DNA of 27,235 nucleotides from an uncultured Collinsella sp. (GTDB lineage: Bacteria > Actinomycetota > Coriobacteriia > Coriobacteriales > Coriobacteriaceae). This document shows positions 23,746-27,235 of the stretch, piece after piece; positions within the stretch are counted from its first letter, which is position 1, and every line of letters begins with the position of its first letter. The notes under the pieces are model-generated. The model had not been told where the DNA came from. It was given only the letters and a program-made list of their open reading frames with translations, and did not search any database. Location: the NCBI GenBank assembly GCA_900757505.1, contig CAAEOE010000041.1, positions 1-27,235 of the forward strand, given 5' to 3'. The translations under genes and the position numbers were made by a program.

Positions 23746-26700
23746 ATGGCGAACACCCAGAACTATATTAACCACCTGCTGCAGAACACCGGCATCACGC
23801 CGGCATGCAGCGAAGAAGAGCGCTTGGCTGCCGAGGATATCGCTCAGATCTTCCGCAACCACGGCTTTGATCCCGAGGTTCAGGAGTTCAATGCCCCGGC
23901 GCCCAGCAGGTTGGCATTTGCCGTTACCGGTATTCTTGCGTTTGCCGGCGCCCTGCTGATGGGCATCGGCGGCGGCATCGGCTTGGTCGGCACCTTGCTG
24001 GCCATTGTCGGCGCCGTTCTTTACGTGCTCGAGCGCACGGGCCACCCCGTGGTTTCACGCCTGGGCAAGACGGGCGTGAGCCAAAATGTCATCGCCTACC
24101 ACAGGGCCTCGGGCCCGCTCGCGTCTCCGCGCAACCGCCCGGTGGTCGTTGTCGCACACTACGACTCTCCCCGTGCTGAGCTGCTCGCCCGCGAGCCCTA
24201 TGCTTCGTATCGTGCGCTCATCGCCAAGCTGTTGCCTGTTGCCACGGTTGCCCCTGCTGCCGTTGCCATCCTGCGCATCCTGCCGCTCCCCGGCGCGCTC
24301 AAGGTTCTGCTGTGGATTGTCGCGATCCTCGCTTCCCTCGTTGCACTTGCCAACGCGGCAAACATCATCTCTAACCGCTACATTCTTCCCTATACGTCCG
24401 GCGCGGTGTGCAACAAGTCTTCTGTCGCCGCTATGCTCGGTGTTATGGACAACGTTGCTCCTTTCCAGGGCGAAAACGAGTTTCCCGACGATGTTCCGTT
24501 CGATACCTATTTTGGGGAGCAGAAGCGTCGTGCCGAGGAAATGGCGCGCGCAGCGGCGGAGTATGCCGCGGCCCAGCAGCAAAACGACTACGGCAACACC
24601 ATCGAGTATGAAGAGCCTACCTACGCCGAGGACGAGTTCGGTCAGCCGATTGCTCCCGACGCTCAGGCCGAGCCCGAACAGGGTGAGGCTTTCGACGAGC
24701 AGATCGAGGGCTTTGAGGGTGCGTCTGCCGACGAGACGCTGATTGGCGCCATTGTGCCCGAGGATCAGAATCAGGCTGTCCAGGCCGAAGAGTTCAATGA
24801 CGAGGTTCCCGCTGCCGAGCCGGCGGAGGAGCCTGTCGCGGCCGAGCCCGAGCCCAAGCTCTATCGCAATGCCGCCGGCAACATCCGCTTTGGTTCGGAT
24901 GCCATCCGTGCGCTCGGGATGCTTCCCGAGTCCTGCACGCTCGATTACGAGGAGGGCGAGGAGCCGACGTTTGAGCCCGAGCCTGCCCCCGTCGTGACTG
25001 CACCTGCGCCCGCCGTCACCGTGGATGATGAGTCTGCCGCGGTTACCGCTGCCGTTGCCGAGCCCGAGGCGGTGTCCGCGATCGATCCCGCGGCAGGACT
25101 GGACATTTTGGCCCCCGCCGCGCCGGCGCAAGACGTTGCGGACGAGCCTGACGACGATTACGTTGAACAGCCGAGGCGCGTGTCTTACGAGAGCGATACT
25201 GATTTTTCGGCCGAGATTCCCGCGGCAACGCCCCATGCCGATATTGCATCCGCGTTCTCTTCGATTGGCGCCAGTGCTTCCAACTTCTTTAAGGGTGCGC
25301 TTGCAAAGGGCAAGAAATTTGTCGACGATTTCGAGGAGAAGCGCGCTGCCGCACGCGAGGCTGCCGAGCAGGAGGCTATCGCTCAGCAGCAGGCAGCCGA
25401 GGCGGCACGTGAGCGCGCGGCGCAAGAGCTCGAGCAGAACGAGGCTATGCAGTCCGTGCCCGTCGACGCTGCCGAAGCTACAACGTCCTTTGAGTCCCAG
25501 CAACCGGCGTCCACGGATGTTGTTGAGGCGACGACGTCTTTCGAGGCTCAGCAGCACGTCGATAGCACCATGTCGTTTGATGCCGCGCAGTTCGATTCCA
25601 CGATAACGTTTGAAAAGCAAGGCACCGCGATTGCCGAGCCCCTTCCTGTTTCCGATGAGCAGGGCGACGCGGCAGACGATGACGAGCCCATTGATGCTGC
25701 CGAAATTCAGGATGCTGCCGAGGACGAGTCCGTCGAGGTCAACTCTGACGAAGAGCAATACGCGGCAGCCGATCAAGGTGATTCGGCCGAGGTCGAGCAG
25801 GAGGAGGTGCCTGCGGTTTCCGAGACTCCCGAGACGGATGAGTCGAGGCCTTACTCCACGCAGATTTTCACCATGCCGACCCCGAGTGGTTCCGGTGCCA
25901 CGGTTGCCAATGTCGCTCCCACCCAGGACGAAACGGTCGATTCCCTTATGGCCCAGATTTCCTCCCAAGCATCGCCGCGTCCGCAGATGAATGTTCCCGA
26001 TCCGGCGTCGGCACCGTCGCCTGCACCCTCCTCGTCTCCGCTGGCTTCGGTCCCCGATCCGTCGCTGCCGTCGATGAAGCAGACAAACGTTGCGTCTCGC
26101 ACGTCGCTGTTCGACCTTCCCGATCCCTCCGCACAGGTCAACGACCCCTTTGCTACCGCCCAGGGTCCCGAACCCACATCGGCACCCGTTGCGCCTCCTA
26201 TGCCCGTTGCGTCGGGCGCACAGCCGATCGAGACCATTTCGGCTCCCGCCCCTGCGGCACCCAAGTCTCGCAAGCGCGGCCTGGGCGGCCTGTTCGGTCG
26301 TAAAAAGAAAAACGAACAGGACAGCATGAGTGACTGGCTGGGCGTCGAAGACGATTACGATGCCAAGAAGTCCGGTCGCGGCATCGGTTCGTGGGATAAT
26401 TTCGAGGACGATAACGATGGCTGGAAGGGCGGCGCTACGTCTTCCGACGGCGCTTCTTCCGAAGATATGCTCTCGGCTGTCGCCTCTATGGGCGACGATG
26501 AGCTGCTCGGTCACGATATCTGGTTTGTGGCAACGGGCGCCTCGGATTGTGATGGCGCCGGTATGAAGGCCTTCTTGGCTTCGCATCGCGATAAGCTCCG
26601 CGGCGTCTTCTTCATCAATCTTGAATCCGTCGGCGCCGGTAGGCTTTCGGTGGTGACGGTTGAGGGCGAACAGCAGCTGCTCAAGGGCGATCGCCGCATC

Positions 26701-26943
26701 ATGAACCTGGTCAGCAAGGTGTGCAAGTCGTTCCATGTCGATTGTGGCGCGCTCGAGATGCCCTATGCCAAGACCGATGCCTACGCCGCGCTCGAGGCGA
26801 GCCGCCGAGCCCTCACCATCGCCGGCGTGGACGGCACGCGTCTGGCTTGCGCTCGTACCGAGGACGACCTGCCCCACAATGTCAACCCGACGAACATTGC
26901 CACGGTATCCGAGGTCGTGACCGAGGTTATCCGCCGTTCGTAG
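23746..26943 (+). CDS. M28 peptidase-like membrane protein split by a large disordered acidic insert
   Basis: A 1065-residue protein. Residues 1-55 are soluble. Hydrophobic pairs at 56-95 and 157-208 suggest four membrane helices, with the M28-type HYD motif (His138, Asp140 in VVAHYDSPRAE) between the pairs. Residues about 241-915 are acidic, Ala/Pro/Glu-rich low complexity. The C-terminal part of the M28 fold resumes at about 915 (DELLGHDIWFVATGASD, then FFINLESVG). The usual bridging Asp is in CNKSS (Cys222, Asn223), the EE pair reads Ser933-Asp934, the next Asp is Glu960 and the last His is Ala1012. Most zinc ligands are therefore lost, and a pseudo-enzyme is likely. ATG 23746 follows GGAG; an in-frame upstream start at 23596 is rejected. 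An annotation pipeline would probably call it an aminopeptidase. Confidence 0.8.
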   Translation: MANTQNYINHLLQNTGITPACSEEERLAAEDIAQIFRNHGFDPEVQEFNAPAPSRLAFAVTGILAFAGALLMGIGGGIGLVGTLLAIVGAVLYVLERTGHPVVSRLGKTGVSQNVIAYHRASGPLASPRNRPVVVVAHYDSPRAELLAREPYASYRALIAKLLPVATVAPAAVAILRILPLPGALKVLLWIVAILASLVALANAANIISNRYILPYTSGAVCNKSSVAAMLGVMDNVAPFQGENEFPDDVPFDTYFGEQKRRAEEMARAAAEYAAAQQQNDYGNTIEYEEPTYAEDEFGQPIAPDAQAEPEQGEAFDEQIEGFEGASADETLIGAIVPEDQNQAVQAEEFNDEVPAAEPAEEPVAAEPEPKLYRNAAGNIRFGSDAIRALGMLPESCTLDYEEGEEPTFEPEPAPVVTAPAPAVTVDDESAAVTAAVAEPEAVSAIDPAAGLDILAPAAPAQDVADEPDDDYVEQPRRVSYESDTDFSAEIPAATPHADIASAFSSIGASASNFFKGALAKGKKFVDDFEEKRAAAREAAEQEAIAQQQAAEAARERAAQELEQNEAMQSVPVDAAEATTSFESQQPASTDVVEATTSFEAQQHVDSTMSFDAAQFDSTITFEKQGTAIAEPLPVSDEQGDAADDDEPIDAAEIQDAAEDESVEVNSDEEQYAAADQGDSAEVEQEEVPAVSETPETDESRPYSTQIFTMPTPSGSGATVANVAPTQDETVDSLMAQISSQASPRPQMNVPDPASAPSPAPSSSPLASVPDPSLPSMKQTNVASRTSLFDLPDPSAQVNDPFATAQGPEPTSAPVAPPMPVASGAQPIETISAPAPAAPKSRKRGLGGLFGRKKKNEQDSMSDWLGVEDDYDAKKSGRGIGSWDNFEDDNDGWKGGATSSDGASSEDMLSAVASMGDDELLGHDIWFVATGASDCDGAGMKAFLASHRDKLRGVFFINLESVGAGRLSVVTVEGEQQLLKGDRRIMNLVSKVCKSFHVDCGALEMPYAKTDAYAALEASRRALTIAGVDGTRLACARTEDDLPHNVNPTNIATVSEVVTEVIRRS
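25474..25620 (+). repeat. Imperfect repeats EATTSFESQQ in the M28-like insert
   Basis: Four related units follow each other in the protein: EATTSFESQQ (577-586), EATTSFEAQQ (594-603), DSTMSFDAAQ (606-615) and DSTITFEKQ (617-625). The pattern is acidic, Thr/Ser, Thr, Ser/Thr, Phe, acidic. A second motif, [VL]PDP[SA], occurs three times later (about 750-793). Confidence 0.7.
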
Positions 26944-26964
26944 ACGGAGCTCTAAGGAGTCAAC

Positions 26965-27183
26965 GTGTTTTCGTATATTAAGCGCCATTGGCCTGTCTAC
27001 GTGATTTTGACCTTGATTGCCATTGCGTTGGGGTTTGGAGCCGCCTATATCGTGGGCGCGAAGGGCTCGACCCCCGCCTCCGCAATCAGCGAAGAGGTGG
27101 AGCAAGAACAGAGCACGGGTGCCGATGGGATTCCTGAGTCCGAGCAGGCAATCGTTGATGGTGGATCTTCGTCTGCAGAGTAG
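26965..27183 (+). CDS. Small membrane protein with acidic tail, unknown
   Basis: A 72-residue protein: short basic N-terminus (MFSYIKRHW), one hydrophobic helix (PVYVILTLIAIALGFGAAYIVG, about 10-31), then an acidic Ser/Glu/Gly-rich tail without predicted structure. GTG 26965 follows AAGGAG with a good five- to six-base gap, and the gene lies 21 bp after the M28-like gene, so it is probably co-transcribed with it. No family is recognised. The two may act together in the membrane, by position only. Confidence 0.75.
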   Translation: MFSYIKRHWPVYVILTLIAIALGFGAAYIVGAKGSTPASAISEEVEQEQSTGADGIPESEQAIVDGGSSSAE

Positions 27184-27213
27184 ATACGGCGATTTAAATG
27201 ATTGAAAGCGGGC

Positions 27214-27235
27214 GAGCCGGGGGACTGGCTCCCCC
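27214..27235 (+). terminator. Probable terminator hairpin cut by the window end
   Basis: GAGCCGGGGGA (27214-27224), then a 5-base loop and TCCCCC (27230-27235). The right arm would complete an 11-bp stem if the next five bases are GGCTC. The T-run lies outside the window. Confidence 0.55.

Noticed and set aside
24055..27105. Open frame of about 1016 codons antisense to the M28-like gene
   Set aside because: The product is Arg/Gly/Leu-rich with no recognisable domain. Long antisense frames are common opposite high-GC, low-complexity genes.

Overview
The window spans a chromosomal replication origin of a high-GC actinobacterium, most likely class Coriobacteriia. Collinsella or Olsenella-type is my guess from the GC content of about 60% and the gene order; no rRNA gene is present to confirm it. 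Core replication genes run leftward on the minus strand. The rpmH-rnpA-yidD-yidC-khpB-rsmG-parA-parB block runs rightward.

Positions 59-4842 hold gyrA and gyrB. A terminator (about 4885-4921) separates them from the dnaN-recF-DUF721/DciA group (4948-7717). The dnaA-dnaN gap (7718-7955) looks like the unwinding part of oriC: an AT-rich stretch, five consecutive DnaA-trio-type triplets in the expected orientation, and non-canonical DnaA boxes. dnaA (7956-9680) lies only 15 bp behind an unusual gene (9696-11120). That gene encodes a SpoIIAB/RsbW-like GHKL ATPase domain joined by a Gln/Pro/Tyr-rich linker to a C-terminal winged-helix-like domain. A second DnaA-box cluster (11111-11217) lies upstream of it, so the origin appears bipartite, with the ATPase gene and dnaA between the two parts.

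The rightward arm begins with a strong promoter and rpmH (11292-11528), followed by rnpA, yidD, yidC and a KH-R3H protein. After a terminator come rsmG, three parS sites, parA, parB and a small membrane protein. The rsmG-parAB block is visibly lower in GC than its surroundings. A further parS-like site lies in the DnaA linker coding region and another just beyond rlmN. An identical 12-bp palindrome occurs twice, after yidC and after the small parB-linked gene.

From 16633 onward come rlmN (minus), then ddl and an exonuclease-helicase of the DinG family (plus, overlapping). These meet the pafBC pair of WYL regulators (minus) tail to tail. Last is a 1065-residue M28-peptidase-like membrane protein whose fold is interrupted by roughly 675 residues of acidic, disordered, repetitive sequence and which has lost most metal ligands. 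A 72-residue membrane protein and a hairpin cut by the window edge follow.

The most unusual items are the GHKL-linker-wHTH gene in apparent operon with dnaA, the bipartite origin with DnaA-trios, and the split pseudo-peptidase.
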